Below, piece after piece: positions 52,621 through 61,569 of a DNA stretch of 64,000 nt. The notes below the pieces were generated by a model. The model had not been told where the DNA came from. It worked only from the letters and a program-made list of their open reading frames with translations, and made no database searches. The DNA is taken from contig JBMFQR010000004.1 in NCBI GenBank assembly GCA_049968515.1, forward strand, positions 1-64,000, written 5' to 3'. The number at the start of each line of letters is the position of its first letter. The stretch's first letter is position 1. The position numbers were made by a program, and so were the translations under genes. Source of the DNA: JAOACQ01 sp049968515. GTDB taxonomy: Bacteria > Spirochaetota > Brevinematia > Brevinematales > JAOACQ01.

Positions 52621-53655
52621 CTATTGTTTTAAAGATTTATCTTTGTAAACAAGAGATAAAATCCTTTCTTCTACCAGAGGCATAATGTTTTCGGGCAATG
52701 GAGCAAAGTCATAAATCTCATTAAACTTCTGTCCATTATGGGTCATCCACCAGAGCAGCTCTACAATTGCCTGTGCCTGTTTTATGTTTTTTGTTGAGAG
52801 AGACAGATCTTTATATACTATTATCCAGCTAAAGGTAGAAATAGGATAAGCATTTTTGTTTTTTGAATTTATAATACCAGTGTTGAGAATATCTTTTTCT
52901 GTTGTTCTGGCAGCCTCTTTTATATTTTCTATTTCTGGCAGCACAAAGTTGTTTGCTTTGTTTTTCAGGTATGCTATTTTAAGATTGTTTTCCGAGGCAT
53001 AGGATTTTTCCACATAACCTATGGCTCCCGGAGTTTGTTTCACATAAGCTGCAACACCTGTGTTGCCTTTTGCACCAATTCCAGTAGGCCAGTTTAAGGA
53101 CTTACCTTTGCCCACTGTTTTTTCCCATTCCGTACTCACAGCACAAAGATACTCACTGAATGTATATGTTGTCCCGCTGCCATCGGATCTTTTTACTACT
53201 ACAATCGGTAAGTCAGGAAGGGTAATGTCAGGGTTTAAATCTGTAAGTCTCTTGTCCTTCCAGTTCGTTATTTTTCCGAGAAAGATGTCTGCAAGAACAT
53301 CAGAAGATAGTTTCAGTTTATCCACATTGGATAGATTATAGACAACTGCCACTGCTCCGATGCAAACAGGAATGTGTACTATTTTGGCCTTTGCATCTTT
53401 AAGTTCATCCTCTGTCATTGGCACATCTGTTGCCCCAAAGTTCACTGTTTTATTGATCAACTGGCGTATTCCACCACCTGAACCTATTGGCTGGTAATTA
53501 ATTTCTACAGAGTTGTTTTTGCGATATTCCGAAAACATTTTTGAGTAAAGTGGCTCTGGGAATGTAGCCCCTGCTCCCATAATGCTTATTGTACCTGAAC
53601 AACTTGCCATTGCTAAAAATGAGATTAATATAAAGATCTTACTCAAAATATTCAT
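52621..53655 (-). CDS. pstS: Phosphate-binding lipoprotein PstS
   Basis: 344 residues. A signal peptide ends in AMASC with Cys near 19, so it is a lipoprotein. The phosphate site motifs GAGATFPEPLY, GSGGGIRQ, FGATDVPMT and RSDGSGTTYTFSEYL are intact. It is the first gene of pstSCAB-phoU. Confidence 0.96.
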   Translation of the reverse strand: MNILSKIFILISFLAMASCSGTISIMGAGATFPEPLYSKMFSEYRKNNSVEINYQPIGSGGGIRQLINKTVNFGATDVPMTEDELKDAKAKIVHIPVCIGAVAVVYNLSNVDKLKLSSDVLADIFLGKITNWKDKRLTDLNPDITLPDLPIVVVKRSDGSGTTYTFSEYLCAVSTEWEKTVGKGKSLNWPTGIGAKGNTGVAAYVKQTPGAIGYVEKSYASENNLKIAYLKNKANNFVLPEIENIKEAARTTEKDILNTGIINSKNKNAYPISTFSWIIVYKDLSLSTKNIKQAQAIVELLWWMTHNGQKFNEIYDFAPLPENIMPLVEERILSLVYKDKSLKQ

Positions 53656-53696
53656 AAAATCTCCACTTAATTTATGCTAATTATACATCTTTATTT

Positions 53697-53725
53697 ATTA
53701 TAACATTGGTTGGTAAAAGTTTCAA
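53697..53725 (-). promoter_or_regulatory. Promoter of the pst-phoU operon
   Basis: On the minus strand TTGAAA (53720-53725) and TATAAT (53697-53702) have a 17-base spacer. I see no CTGTCAT-type Pho box repeats near it. Confidence 0.75.
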
Positions 53726-53745
53726 AATTAAGTCAATTATCTAAC

Positions 53746-53774
53746 TTGACGGGGCTTTTTTCTGAATTTATAAT
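53746..53774 (+). promoter_or_regulatory. Promoter of the tldE-to-aroA operon
   Basis: TTGACG (53746-53751) and TATAAT (53769-53774) have a 17-base spacer, 29 bases before the start codon. Confidence 0.8.
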
Positions 53775-53803
53775 AAGATGTATTTAATTGAAGGTAAGGT
53801 ATT

Positions 53804-55117
53804 ATGGATAAGTTAAGAGAATTTATGTTTGAAATACTCAGTTTTGTGAATAAGGGTGATGTTACAGGGTATCGTTCTGATGAATATTCTATTGATTTTG
53901 AGATGGATCGTTTAAAATCTGTGGAAAACACGAGCAGTTCTGCTGTGGGATTGAGGGTTTTTAAGGACGGCAGAGTTGGAAATTCATTTATAAATAGCTT
54001 CGGTGTTGAGGATAAAGATACTTTGTTAAAGAATGTTTTTGATACCTTGAAATTTGGAGATAAACAGGACTTTAATCTACCTGAAAAACAAGAATTGCCT
54101 GATGTAAAGATTTTTGATGAAAATTTTTATGCTGTAACCAAAGAGATTCTTATAGAGAAAGGATTTGAACTTTTGAAAAGGCTTAAAAAGATCGGTAAGG
54201 ATGTGAAAGTAAATATACATTTCAGCAAGGGTGTTATTGAAAATCACCTTCTTAATACGGGTGGTTTTGAAGGAACTTATAAAGAGAGTGACTTCTCTGT
54301 TCTTTTGAATTTGACTGAGGTCGAGAAAAATGGAGGAATTCTTTCAGTAAGTGAGATGGATAGTTTTAATCGTGTTGATTTAACTGAACTTGATAGAATG
54401 TGTGACAGGCTTGAGGAAAAGTATGGCTTTGCGAGAAAGAAGATGAGAGTAAAGTCTGGATATTTTCCCGTTCTTTTTTCTCCTGAAGCATTATCTTTAA
54501 TACTTGAACCTGTTGAGATTGCTGCCAATGGTAAAACTCTCTACAGAAAAATCTCTGTCTTTGAGAATAGGGAGAATGACATTGTTGCAACTGATATGCT
54601 TACGATTTATGATAACCCACTTTATGATTTTGGGAGTGGAAGCTACCCATTTGACGATGAGGGGGTTGTTCCCCGGAAGCTAACTGTTATCGAAAAGGGG
54701 GTCTTTAAGAATTTTATCTTTGACCTTTTTACTGCAAGTCAACTCTCAAGAGAAAGCACAGGACATGCCAGAAGGAGTGTTTCTTCACTTCCTTCTCCTT
54801 CCTTTTCCAATATTTTTATAGAGACAGGTAGTAGTAGCTTTTCTGATATGCTTTCTTCCATTGATTATGGGCTTCTTGTTTATAGCTTTCTTGGTGAGGG
54901 AATGAGTAATATACTTGCAGGCGATTTTTCGGTAAATGTTGAGTTTGGTTTCCTTGTTGAGAAAGGCAGGATCAGGGGAAGAGTAAAGGATGTGATGCTT
55001 GCTGGAAATGCATTTGATGCTATAAAAAATATAAAGATGATAGAAAATAGACAGTATAAGCATGGCAGCTTATATGCACCACATATTCTTTTTGATAATT
55101 TATCTGTGATGGGATGA
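53804..55117 (+). CDS. TldE/PmbA-like metalloprotease partner
   Basis: 437 residues of the TldD/PmbA family. It lacks the HExxxH zinc motif of TldD, which fits the TldE (PmbA) half of the TldD/TldE heterodimer. Family features include DRLKSVENTSSSAVGLRVFKDG near the start, a VLFSPEALSLILEP core, the RESTGHARRS segment and GDFSVNVEFGFLVEKGRIRGRVKDVMLAGN. TldD is not adjacent. The complex degrades unfolded peptides and matures some RiPPs; no RiPP genes are seen here. Confidence 0.88.
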   Translation: MDKLREFMFEILSFVNKGDVTGYRSDEYSIDFEMDRLKSVENTSSSAVGLRVFKDGRVGNSFINSFGVEDKDTLLKNVFDTLKFGDKQDFNLPEKQELPDVKIFDENFYAVTKEILIEKGFELLKRLKKIGKDVKVNIHFSKGVIENHLLNTGGFEGTYKESDFSVLLNLTEVEKNGGILSVSEMDSFNRVDLTELDRMCDRLEEKYGFARKKMRVKSGYFPVLFSPEALSLILEPVEIAANGKTLYRKISVFENRENDIVATDMLTIYDNPLYDFGSGSYPFDDEGVVPRKLTVIEKGVFKNFIFDLFTASQLSRESTGHARRSVSSLPSPSFSNIFIETGSSSFSDMLSSIDYGLLVYSFLGEGMSNILAGDFSVNVEFGFLVEKGRIRGRVKDVMLAGNAFDAIKNIKMIENRQYKHGSLYAPHILFDNLSVMG

Positions 55118-55118
55118 A

Positions 55119-55727
55119 ATGAGATATATTTCTGTGTGGATTATTTTTTTTCTTTTTACAGCGTGTGCCTCAAAGACCTTCTTTGTCAGGAAAGAAGCTA
55201 TATCTTTTGGAATGAGGTTTTTTATTTTTCTGGAAGAAAAGAATGGGCAAAAGTTTAATGGTAAGGGGGAGGGGGTTCTTTCAGAAACATCTTTTAAGTT
55301 CAATATTTATGATAATTTTTTTGACAGATTACTTGCCACAGTTTTAGTTACGACGGATGAAGGAATAAGTGTTTATGTTTATAATGAGAGGACGGGTTAT
55401 TTCATAAAGAACAATGAGCTCGGGACTATTTTTACGAGGAATTTCTATCAACTTTTTAAGAAGGAGAGAGGCGAGGGGCTTTCTATAGAAAAGGCGTTTA
55501 AGGATAATGAAAAGGATTTCAATGTAAAATGTAAGGTTTTAAAGGTTAAAAATTCACTCCCGCAGAGGGTGCTTTTTGAAATAAACTCTTTTGATAATGA
55601 GGGAGGACATATTGTATTTGATATACTGGAGGCTGGTGATATACCTGTAAATGTCCCGGATAGTTTTAATTTTTCAGATTATTATGATACTTCCAATCTC
55701 TTTGAATTTTTGAGGAGTTTGCAATGA
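55119..55727 (+). CDS. Lipoprotein of unknown function
   Basis: 202 residues. The signal peptide ends in LFTAC (Cys near 16), so lipidation is likely. The mature part has paired strands with KFNGKGEGVLSETSFKFNIYDNFFD, a pattern reminiscent of outer-membrane lipoprotein localisation folds, though no family is assigned. It starts two bases after the tldE stop and overlaps the next gene by four bases, so it is translationally coupled. Confidence 0.65.
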   Translation: MRYISVWIIFFLFTACASKTFFVRKEAISFGMRFFIFLEEKNGQKFNGKGEGVLSETSFKFNIYDNFFDRLLATVLVTTDEGISVYVYNERTGYFIKNNELGTIFTRNFYQLFKKERGEGLSIEKAFKDNEKDFNVKCKVLKVKNSLPQRVLFEINSFDNEGGHIVFDILEAGDIPVNVPDSFNFSDYYDTSNLFEFLRSLQ

Positions 55728-57454
55728 AAAAAACAAAAATTGATGAAATAAGGGAAAGAACTGGCATAAAGGAGTTAAGTGAAAAAGAAAAGAAAGAAAT
55801 GTTTAAGAAATTTGTTGAAGCAGGTGGCAGGGTGGTAAATCTTGATGAGGAGGAGAGAAAAAATATACTTGTTGGTAAAAGGTCTGGCAGAGGTGTGGCC
55901 ATTGCTACCCAAAGGGATGAGACTGAAGTTGATGGGAAGAATAAGGCATATTCAAAGAGGATAGTAAAACTTGAGAGGAGCAAGGCTTTCAATCCTTTCA
56001 ATAGATGGATTGAGAAATTTTCTTCAAGGATAGATTGCTTTGTTAATGGAATTTTGACTTTTAGTGGTAAGGCTTTTGCTGAAAGATTTCGAAAACTTTT
56101 TCTGGTAGATTTTCAGAATGCTTTGCTTGGAAGCAGAATGATACTCGCCTCGGTTTTATATCAGGACAAGTTTGCGTCACAGGAAATCAAAAAAAAGCTT
56201 TTACTTGATAACACTTTTCCTTATTACTATGAGCTTATCTATAGATATGACAATATATATACAGAAGAAAGATATGAGGTTATTGAGAGAATGCGATTTT
56301 CTCTTGATATAGTTGAGGATTTAAGACCAGTAATTATGGATATTTTCAAGGATATCATGATATTACAACCATACTTTGTTTCTCTGAAATCGGCAATTGA
56401 AAAGGCGTTATGGCTTGAAAAGGAATTGAGAGGTATTAATTCGACAGTATACTTTGAAAATCTGCATAAGCTGAATGGATATGTGGATTTTGTTTTTAAT
56501 AAGGTTTATCCAAAGCTTTTTATCCTCGTTGATTATTTTTACAGGGATAGAACCAATTTAAGAAAGAAATTCAGGGAATTTTTGAATTTTGGAGAACAGG
56601 ATACATTGGGATATTATACGTTTAACTGGAAGAAGGAGTTGTTAAAGTCTATAAAGGAAGAGGAGAAAAAAGGCTCTGAACAAAAAGAAAAGATTGGTTC
56701 ACAAGAATCGGTAGAAGAGGTAAAAGAGGAGGCACAGGAGGTTTCAAATGTTGTTGCTGAGGGAATCAAACTTATTGTGAAAAATATTAATCCGTTAAAA
56801 AGCCTTAAACAATATTTAGAAAATAAAGATTTGAGGGCAATTTTTTCTCCGAGGGATAAAGTTTTTCTTTCATTCCTCGTACTTGATTACTTTGACAAGG
56901 AATTCTCTTTTATTTTCACTTCAAATAAGGTTGAAATTGGTATTGCATTTATAGAAGGCAATAGAATGGATTTAAGAAAAGAACTTACCAATATATATTA
57001 TAGAGTAAATGGAATATTTGAAAGGGTAGATGAGTACCTAAAGGTAATTAAGGAGATAAAAAAAATTGAGAATGATAGTTTCTTAAGTTTTCAGGAGAAG
57101 ACAGGGCGTTTAAATCAATATTCTATCGAAAGAAGCCAGCTTTCAAGAATGATAAGAAGGGATATGAAGAATCTTTTTGATGAGTTTTCAAATAAGCTTT
57201 TGTATCTGATTTCTGATTATAATGGGGAAAGAAAGATTTTGCAGAATCCAGAAGATATTATGGAATTTGATGTTAAGATTGATGGAGAAAGATTTTCTAA
57301 TGGCAAGAAAGTTATTGATATAATAGAAGCCGCCTATAAGTTTTGCAGCGGTGCGTTGTTTCTTCTTTCGGATGCAGACCTTGGAGGTCTTGGAATTTTT
57401 CTTGAAAAGCCGATTTATCTAAATTTTGATTTATCAGGAGAGGGTAATGTATAA
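55724..57454 (+). CDS. Conserved-looking helical protein of unknown function
   Basis: 576 residues without a signal peptide or membrane segment. The N-terminus (about 1-60) is charged. A long helical part follows with aromatic-rich stretches (LLDNTFPYYYELIYRYDNIY), and about 310-345 is a Lys/Glu low-complexity linker. The C-terminal part contains a further helical bundle and ends with GGLGIFLEKPIYLNFDLS. The layout recalls large uncharacterised cytoplasmic proteins of spirochaetes, but I cannot confirm a family. It overlaps the upstream lipoprotein gene by four bases. Confidence 0.6.
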   Translation: MKKTKIDEIRERTGIKELSEKEKKEMFKKFVEAGGRVVNLDEEERKNILVGKRSGRGVAIATQRDETEVDGKNKAYSKRIVKLERSKAFNPFNRWIEKFSSRIDCFVNGILTFSGKAFAERFRKLFLVDFQNALLGSRMILASVLYQDKFASQEIKKKLLLDNTFPYYYELIYRYDNIYTEERYEVIERMRFSLDIVEDLRPVIMDIFKDIMILQPYFVSLKSAIEKALWLEKELRGINSTVYFENLHKLNGYVDFVFNKVYPKLFILVDYFYRDRTNLRKKFREFLNFGEQDTLGYYTFNWKKELLKSIKEEEKKGSEQKEKIGSQESVEEVKEEAQEVSNVVAEGIKLIVKNINPLKSLKQYLENKDLRAIFSPRDKVFLSFLVLDYFDKEFSFIFTSNKVEIGIAFIEGNRMDLRKELTNIYYRVNGIFERVDEYLKVIKEIKKIENDSFLSFQEKTGRLNQYSIERSQLSRMIRRDMKNLFDEFSNKLLYLISDYNGERKILQNPEDIMEFDVKIDGERFSNGKKVIDIIEAAYKFCSGALFLLSDADLGGLGIFLEKPIYLNFDLSGEGNV

Positions 57455-57472
57455 TTATATGGGAGGGATTTG

Positions 57473-58123
57473 ATGAACAAGATATTTTTTATATTTTTAA
57501 TCTTTCTATATGGTCTTTCATTTTCTTATGAGATTTCTGAATTTCCCCACGTGAGTAGGTATGATGAAAGATTGAAAAATATATCAGATGAAAGCTTTCT
57601 TTCGAATGCATTAGATGATAGTGATTTAGATCTTGTTTTCTCTGCACTTAAGAGAGTTGGAGAACTCAGATTGACAAATTTAAAATCAAAAGTTATTGGA
57701 TTGATTGGGATTGCAAACCCACAGGCAAATATTTCAAGGTCAAAGCTATATGCTAATTATAGAAATATTTTCTATCTTGGTATCCTTGTTCTTGGTAAGA
57801 TAGGCAGCAGTGAGAATGATGCTGCTTATCTGGCAGGCTTTCTCAGGGATACAAAAAAGGATGTGCTTGGCACGGTTTGTATTTTGCAGGCACTTGGAGA
57901 GTTAAAGGGGAACAAAAAGGCACTGGATTTTCTGCAGGAATATTCACTAACTGTGGGCTACAGGACTGATTCAAGGGTTGTCAGAAGTCTTGTTGATGCA
58001 ATTGTTGCTCAGGGGAAAAAGAGTTCAAACACCTATCTGATTAGCTTGAGGGGAAGGGTTTCTCAGGAAGATAGGGTCTATGTCTCTGATGCGATAATGA
58101 AATTAAAAAAGATGCCAGATTAA
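57473..58123 (+). CDS. Exported HEAT-like repeat protein
   Basis: 216 residues. A signal peptide covers about 1-18. The rest is alpha-helical with HEAT-like pairs (DLVFSALKRVGELRLTNLK, NIFYLGILVLGKIGSSENDA, VLGTVCILQALGELKGNKKA). It probably binds another periplasmic protein. GGGAGGG lies five bases before the ATG at 57473; a TTG at 57470 is too close to that site. Confidence 0.7.
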   Translation: MNKIFFIFLIFLYGLSFSYEISEFPHVSRYDERLKNISDESFLSNALDDSDLDLVFSALKRVGELRLTNLKSKVIGLIGIANPQANISRSKLYANYRNIFYLGILVLGKIGSSENDAAYLAGFLRDTKKDVLGTVCILQALGELKGNKKALDFLQEYSLTVGYRTDSRVVRSLVDAIVAQGKKSSNTYLISLRGRVSQEDRVYVSDAIMKLKKMPD

Positions 58124-58141
58124 GTAATCAGGCATTACATG

Positions 58142-58159
58142 GCGTTGCATTGGCAACGC
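58142..58159. repeat. Short hairpin between the HEAT-like and cyclo-ligase genes
   Basis: GCGTTGC (58142-58148) is exactly inverted at 58153-58159 across four bases. The decamer TGGCGTTGCA here is also found in the pstS-pstC hairpin loop region (52599-52608). Confidence 0.6.
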
Positions 58160-58187
58160 AACCAAGTTCTTATGTTGTGGAGATTAG

Positions 58188-58754
58188 ATGGGTGATTTAA
58201 TTTATGAGAAAAAGGAAAAACTTAGAAAGGAATTCTTTCAGAAGCGTTTGCTTTTATCTAAAGATGAAGTTATAGAAAGGTCAAAGAAGATTATTGCTGG
58301 TCTTAAAGAAAATTTTCTCAATAATAATGTGTTTCTGTTTTATGTTCCAATAAGAAACGAGGTTGATTTACTTTCGCTTGCTAAAGAGCTTTTTCTTAAT
58401 GGAAAGACTGTGCTTTTTCCCCGGGTAGTAGATTATGAAAGAATAGTTCCTTATGTTATAGAGGATATTAACTTTGATTTCAAAAGGGGAGCCTTTGGCA
58501 TTCCAGAGCCAGATACAGAGCCATTTTACTCTGAGATTGATGTGGTTTTTGTTCCTGGCATTGTTTTTGGTAAAAATGGCTACAGAATTGGTTATGGAAA
58601 GAGCTATTATGACAATTTTCTTTCAACATATCCTATCAGGGAAAGTGTTGGCATAGCATTTGATTTTCAGGTGATTGATGAAGTGCCTTTTACTGAAAAG
58701 GATTTTAAGCTTGGTTTTATACAGTCAGAGACAGAATTATATAAGGTAATTTAA
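58188..58754 (+). CDS. 5-formyltetrahydrofolate cyclo-ligase
   Basis: 188 residues. It makes 5,10-methenyl-THF from 5-formyl-THF using ATP. Family motifs are the basic N-terminus (LRKEFFQKRLLLS), the central FYVPIRNEVD and FPRV, and the C-terminal VPGIVFGKNGYRIGYGKSYY. GGAG precedes the ATG; aroA follows after 18 bases. Confidence 0.93.
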   Translation: MGDLIYEKKEKLRKEFFQKRLLLSKDEVIERSKKIIAGLKENFLNNNVFLFYVPIRNEVDLLSLAKELFLNGKTVLFPRVVDYERIVPYVIEDINFDFKRGAFGIPEPDTEPFYSEIDVVFVPGIVFGKNGYRIGYGKSYYDNFLSTYPIRESVGIAFDFQVIDEVPFTEKDFKLGFIQSETELYKVI

Positions 58755-58772
58755 TATTATAAGGATTATGAT

Positions 58773-60047
58773 ATGAGTTATATTGTTAAACCTTTTGCAA
58801 AAAAGAAGGTTAAAGCCGAATTGACGCTACCGGGTTCAAAGAGCATTACAAATAGATGCCTTGTAATTTCAGCACTTGCAAGGGGAAAGACTGAATTAAG
58901 CAATGTTCTTTTTTCTGATGACACATTTTATATGATGAAAGTTTTAAAAGATCTCGGTTTAAAAATTGATGTTGATGAAGATAAAAGGAGGGTTGTTATT
59001 GAGGGAGGAATGCTTCCACATGGTGAACATTCTTTTTTTGTTGGAAATGCAGGAACAACAATGAGATTTCTTTCATCTTACCTTTCTCTCGGAGGTGGAA
59101 GTTTTTTGCTTGATGGTGATGAAAGGATGAGAGAAAGGCCGATTCAGGATCTGCTTGATGTACTTAATAAGCTTGGTGTAAATATTTTTAGTGTGAAAGG
59201 AAATGGTTGCCCTCCTGTAAGAATAAACTCGAAAGGAATAAAGGGTGGTAGGGCTAAACTTTCTGGGAAAAACTCAAGTCAATATCTTTCTTCTGTTTTG
59301 ATGTCTGCACCATATGCAGTGGGAGATGTTATTCTATGTGTAGATGGAGAAATTACATCCAGACCTTATGCTGAAATGACATTGAATATTATGAAAGAAT
59401 TCGGTGTCAGTGTTAAAAATTCTGGCTTTAAAGAATTTGCCGTAACTCCCTCTGAGTATATTTCTTTGTCGTCTTATTACATAGAACCAGATGCCTCTAC
59501 GGCTTCATATTTTTTAGCAGCCACAGCTATTCTTTCTGGTGAAATTAAAATCAGGGGGTTGGGTAAAAATTCGATTCAGGGTGATACAAACTTTATTAAA
59601 ATTCTTGAAATGATGGGATGTGAAATTGATGTTGGTGAAGATTTCATCAAACTTGTTTCTGATGGAAATCTTGATGGAATAGAGATTGATATGAATGATG
59701 TTCCGGATCTTGTTCCTACCCTTGCAATTATTGCTTTGTTTGCCAGAACGCCAACTAAAATATTTAATGTGGCAAATTTGAGAATAAAAGAGTCTGACAG
59801 GTTAAAAGCTTTAAGCAATGAGATTAAAAAGATTGGTGGTAAGGTTAATGAATTTGATGATGGACTTGAAATTTATCCTGAAATATGTTATAATTCTTCG
59901 CTTATTTCCACTTATAATGATCACAGAATTGCAATGGCTTTTTCCATTGCAGGTTTGAAAATAGGTGGGATAGAGATTGATAATCCGGGTTGTGTTTCCA
60001 AGTCATTTCCTGAGTTTTTTAACTTTTTAGAAAGATTTTTTAATTGA
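58773..60047 (+). CDS. aroA: 3-phosphoshikimate 1-carboxyvinyltransferase AroA
   Basis: 424 residues, EPSP synthase of the shikimate pathway. PEP and shikimate-3-phosphate site segments are intact: LPGSKSITNRCLVISALARG (about 19-38), GNAGTTMRFLSS, DGDERMRERPI, PDASTASYFLAA and YNDHRIAMAFSIAG. It closes the operon begun by tldE. A tRNA promoter lies just after its stop. Confidence 0.96.
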   Translation: MSYIVKPFAKKKVKAELTLPGSKSITNRCLVISALARGKTELSNVLFSDDTFYMMKVLKDLGLKIDVDEDKRRVVIEGGMLPHGEHSFFVGNAGTTMRFLSSYLSLGGGSFLLDGDERMRERPIQDLLDVLNKLGVNIFSVKGNGCPPVRINSKGIKGGRAKLSGKNSSQYLSSVLMSAPYAVGDVILCVDGEITSRPYAEMTLNIMKEFGVSVKNSGFKEFAVTPSEYISLSSYYIEPDASTASYFLAATAILSGEIKIRGLGKNSIQGDTNFIKILEMMGCEIDVGEDFIKLVSDGNLDGIEIDMNDVPDLVPTLAIIALFARTPTKIFNVANLRIKESDRLKALSNEIKKIGGKVNEFDDGLEIYPEICYNSSLISTYNDHRIAMAFSIAGLKIGGIEIDNPGCVSKSFPEFFNFLERFFN

Positions 60048-60051
60048 TTTT

Positions 60052-60080
60052 TTGACTTTTTTTTGTTTTTAGCTTATAAT
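60052..60080 (+). promoter_or_regulatory. Promoter of the tRNA-Thr/rpmG/secE/nusG/ribosomal protein cluster
   Basis: TTGACT (60052-60057) and a perfect TATAAT (60075-60080) with a 17-base spacer, 44 bases before tRNA-Thr. Confidence 0.85.
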
Positions 60081-60123
60081 AAAAAGTTGTGTTTTCTTGT
60101 TGTTATAGTTCTTGAGTTTTTTT

Positions 60124-60196
<73 letters not shown>

Positions 60197-60217
60197 AAAT
60201 TATAATAAGAGGATTTT

Positions 60218-60370
60218 ATGGAAATTGTTACACTGGAATGTGAAGTTTGTGGTGAGAGAAATTATTCTACCAATAAAACAAAGAAAATGTTGCAGCAGAG
60301 GCTTAAGCTTAGTTTGAAGAAATATTGTCCGAGGTGTAGGAAGCATACTGTTCATAAGGAAGTAAAGTAG
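60218..60370 (+). CDS. rpmG: Ribosomal protein bL33
   Basis: 50 residues with a zinc-ribbon: CEVC (Cys8, Cys11) and CPRC (Cys37, Cys40). Position between tRNA-Thr and tRNA-Trp ahead of secE-nusG is the usual bacterial order, but tuf, often just before, is missing. GAGG lies about six bases before the ATG. Confidence 0.95.
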   Translation: MEIVTLECEVCGERNYSTNKTKKMLQQRLKLSLKKYCPRCRKHTVHKEVK

Positions 60371-60420
60371 TTTTGAGTTAGTTAGTTTTTTAAGTGAAAT
60401 AGGCTTCTATCCTGTAAATT

Positions 60421-60653
60421 GAGTAAAGTTTACTCAGACAGGCAATTTGAAAGACAACTTTATCATATTAGATAAAGTTACTTAGGTAGGCAGAGTGGAT
60501 TTGTAGTATAAGTGATAAAGCTTATTTAGATAAGCCAGAAAGTTGAAAGACAACTTTATCATATTAGATAAAGTTATTTAGGTAGGCTGGTAGCTCAATT
60601 GATAGAGTGGATTTATCATTTTTTAAATGATAAATTTATTTTTTATGATAGGC
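60421..60653 (+). repeat. Degenerate repeat array upstream of tRNA-Trp
   Basis: Five related GATAAA-n-TTA-n-AGATAGGC units lie at 60421-60443, 60471-60491, 60514-60536, 60567-60587 and 60629-60653. A 45-base block is repeated at 60447-60491 and 60543-60587 (one mismatch, period 96). Each block holds the perfect hairpin AACTTTATC/GATAAAGTT. Two relics of the tRNA-Trp 5' half also occur here. Confidence 0.85.
60584..60610 (+). pseudogene. Truncated tRNA-Trp 5' half
   Basis: 27 bases match the first 27 bases of the real tRNA-Trp (60650-60676) with two changes, covering the acceptor 5' strand and D arm. The anticodon arm is replaced by a perfect 11-bp palindrome (60611-60621 with 60625-60635). 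A shorter copy with 16 bases deleted lies at 60488-60502. Confidence 0.85.
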
Positions 60654-60722
60654 TGGTAGCTCAATTGGTAGAGTAGCGGTCTCCAAAACCGTTGGCTGTG
60701 GGTTCAAGTCCCGCCCGGCCTG
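60650..60722 (+). tRNA. tRNA-Trp (anticodon CCA)
   Basis: A 73-base cloverleaf with acceptor AGGCTGG/CCGGCCT, D loop TCAATTGGTAGA, anticodon loop CTCCAAA, T arm GGTTCAAGTCC and discriminator G. No encoded CCA. Confidence 0.97.
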
Positions 60723-60743
60723 TATTAATAGAATGGGGTTTTT

Positions 60744-60986
60744 ATGTTGAAGATTGTGAATATTGCCCTTCTCGTGCTGATTGGTATAGGAGTTGTTATT
60801 GCTGTAGTATTCAACTGGAATTATGTTAAGGAAAGTTTTGCAGAGCTTAAAAAGGTCAGCTGGCCATCGAGAGAACTTGCCTGGAATTCTGCAATAGTTA
60901 CAATTGTGTTTATTGTTGTTTTTTCTCTTTTTCTTTCTTTGCTTGATTATCTATTGAATCTGATATTCTTGAAATTGGTTGGTTAA
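60744..60986 (+). CDS. secE: Preprotein translocase subunit SecE
   Basis: 80 residues with the conserved amphipathic ELKKVSWPSREL (about 36-47) and a C-terminal membrane segment. An additional hydrophobic segment at 6-24 makes it longer than the minimal about 60-residue form. It clamps SecY in the inner membrane. nusG begins two bases after the stop. Confidence 0.93.
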   Translation: MLKIVNIALLVLIGIGVVIAVVFNWNYVKESFAELKKVSWPSRELAWNSAIVTIVFIVVFSLFLSLLDYLLNLIFLKLVG

Positions 60987-60988
60987 AT

Positions 60989-61546
60989 ATGGCTCGTGGT
61001 TGGTTTGTAATTCAGGTTTATACTGGATATGAGAAAAGAGTAATGAATGAATTAATAAGTAAGAAAAATAATACATTTTTGAAGGATATAATTTTTGATG
61101 TTTGTGTGCCTGAAGAAGAATATACCATTGAAAAGAATAAAAAAAAGGTGGTAAAGAAAAGAAATCTTTATCCGGGATATGTACTTGTTGAACTTGATCT
61201 TCCCGAAGATGATGCCTTATGGAAAAAGGTATATGTAGAAATTAAGTCAATAAATGGCGTTGGTATGTTTCTGACAGGAGGGGGTGGAAAGAAGCCAGTT
61301 CCTCTTTCATATGATGATGTAAAGACTATATTTGAGAAAACTGGTGAGATAAAGGTTGATCTCGCAATACTTGAAAGTGATTTTTCTGTTGGTGAAAGAG
61401 TGAAGATAAATGAGGGGCCCTTTAAAGATTTTGAGGGTGAGGTTCAGGAGATAAATCTTGAGAAAAATAGCTTAACTGTAAGGGTGGAAATTTTTGGAAG
61501 GTTAACTCCAGTTGAGCTTGAATTCAGCCAGGTCAAGAAACTTTGA
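60989..61546 (+). CDS. nusG: Transcription factor NusG
   Basis: 185 residues: NGN domain (about 1-115) with WFVIQVYTGYEKRV and LYPGYVLVEL, and a KOW domain (about 130-185) starting FSVGERVKINEGPFKDFEGEV. It binds RNA polymerase and links to Rho or ribosome. Confidence 0.96.
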   Translation: MARGWFVIQVYTGYEKRVMNELISKKNNTFLKDIIFDVCVPEEEYTIEKNKKKVVKKRNLYPGYVLVELDLPEDDALWKKVYVEIKSINGVGMFLTGGGGKKPVPLSYDDVKTIFEKTGEIKVDLAILESDFSVGERVKINEGPFKDFEGEVQEINLEKNSLTVRVEIFGRLTPVELEFSQVKKL

Positions 61547-61569
61547 TAAATTATTTTTAGGAGAAATAA

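Noticed and set aside
53656..53803. Pho box in the pstS promoter
   Set aside because: No pair of CTGTCAT-like repeats at 11-base spacing was found.
60421..60653. CRISPR array
   Set aside because: Units are degenerate and of unequal spacing, contain tRNA pieces, and no cas gene is near. No CRISPR array was seen elsewhere in the window.
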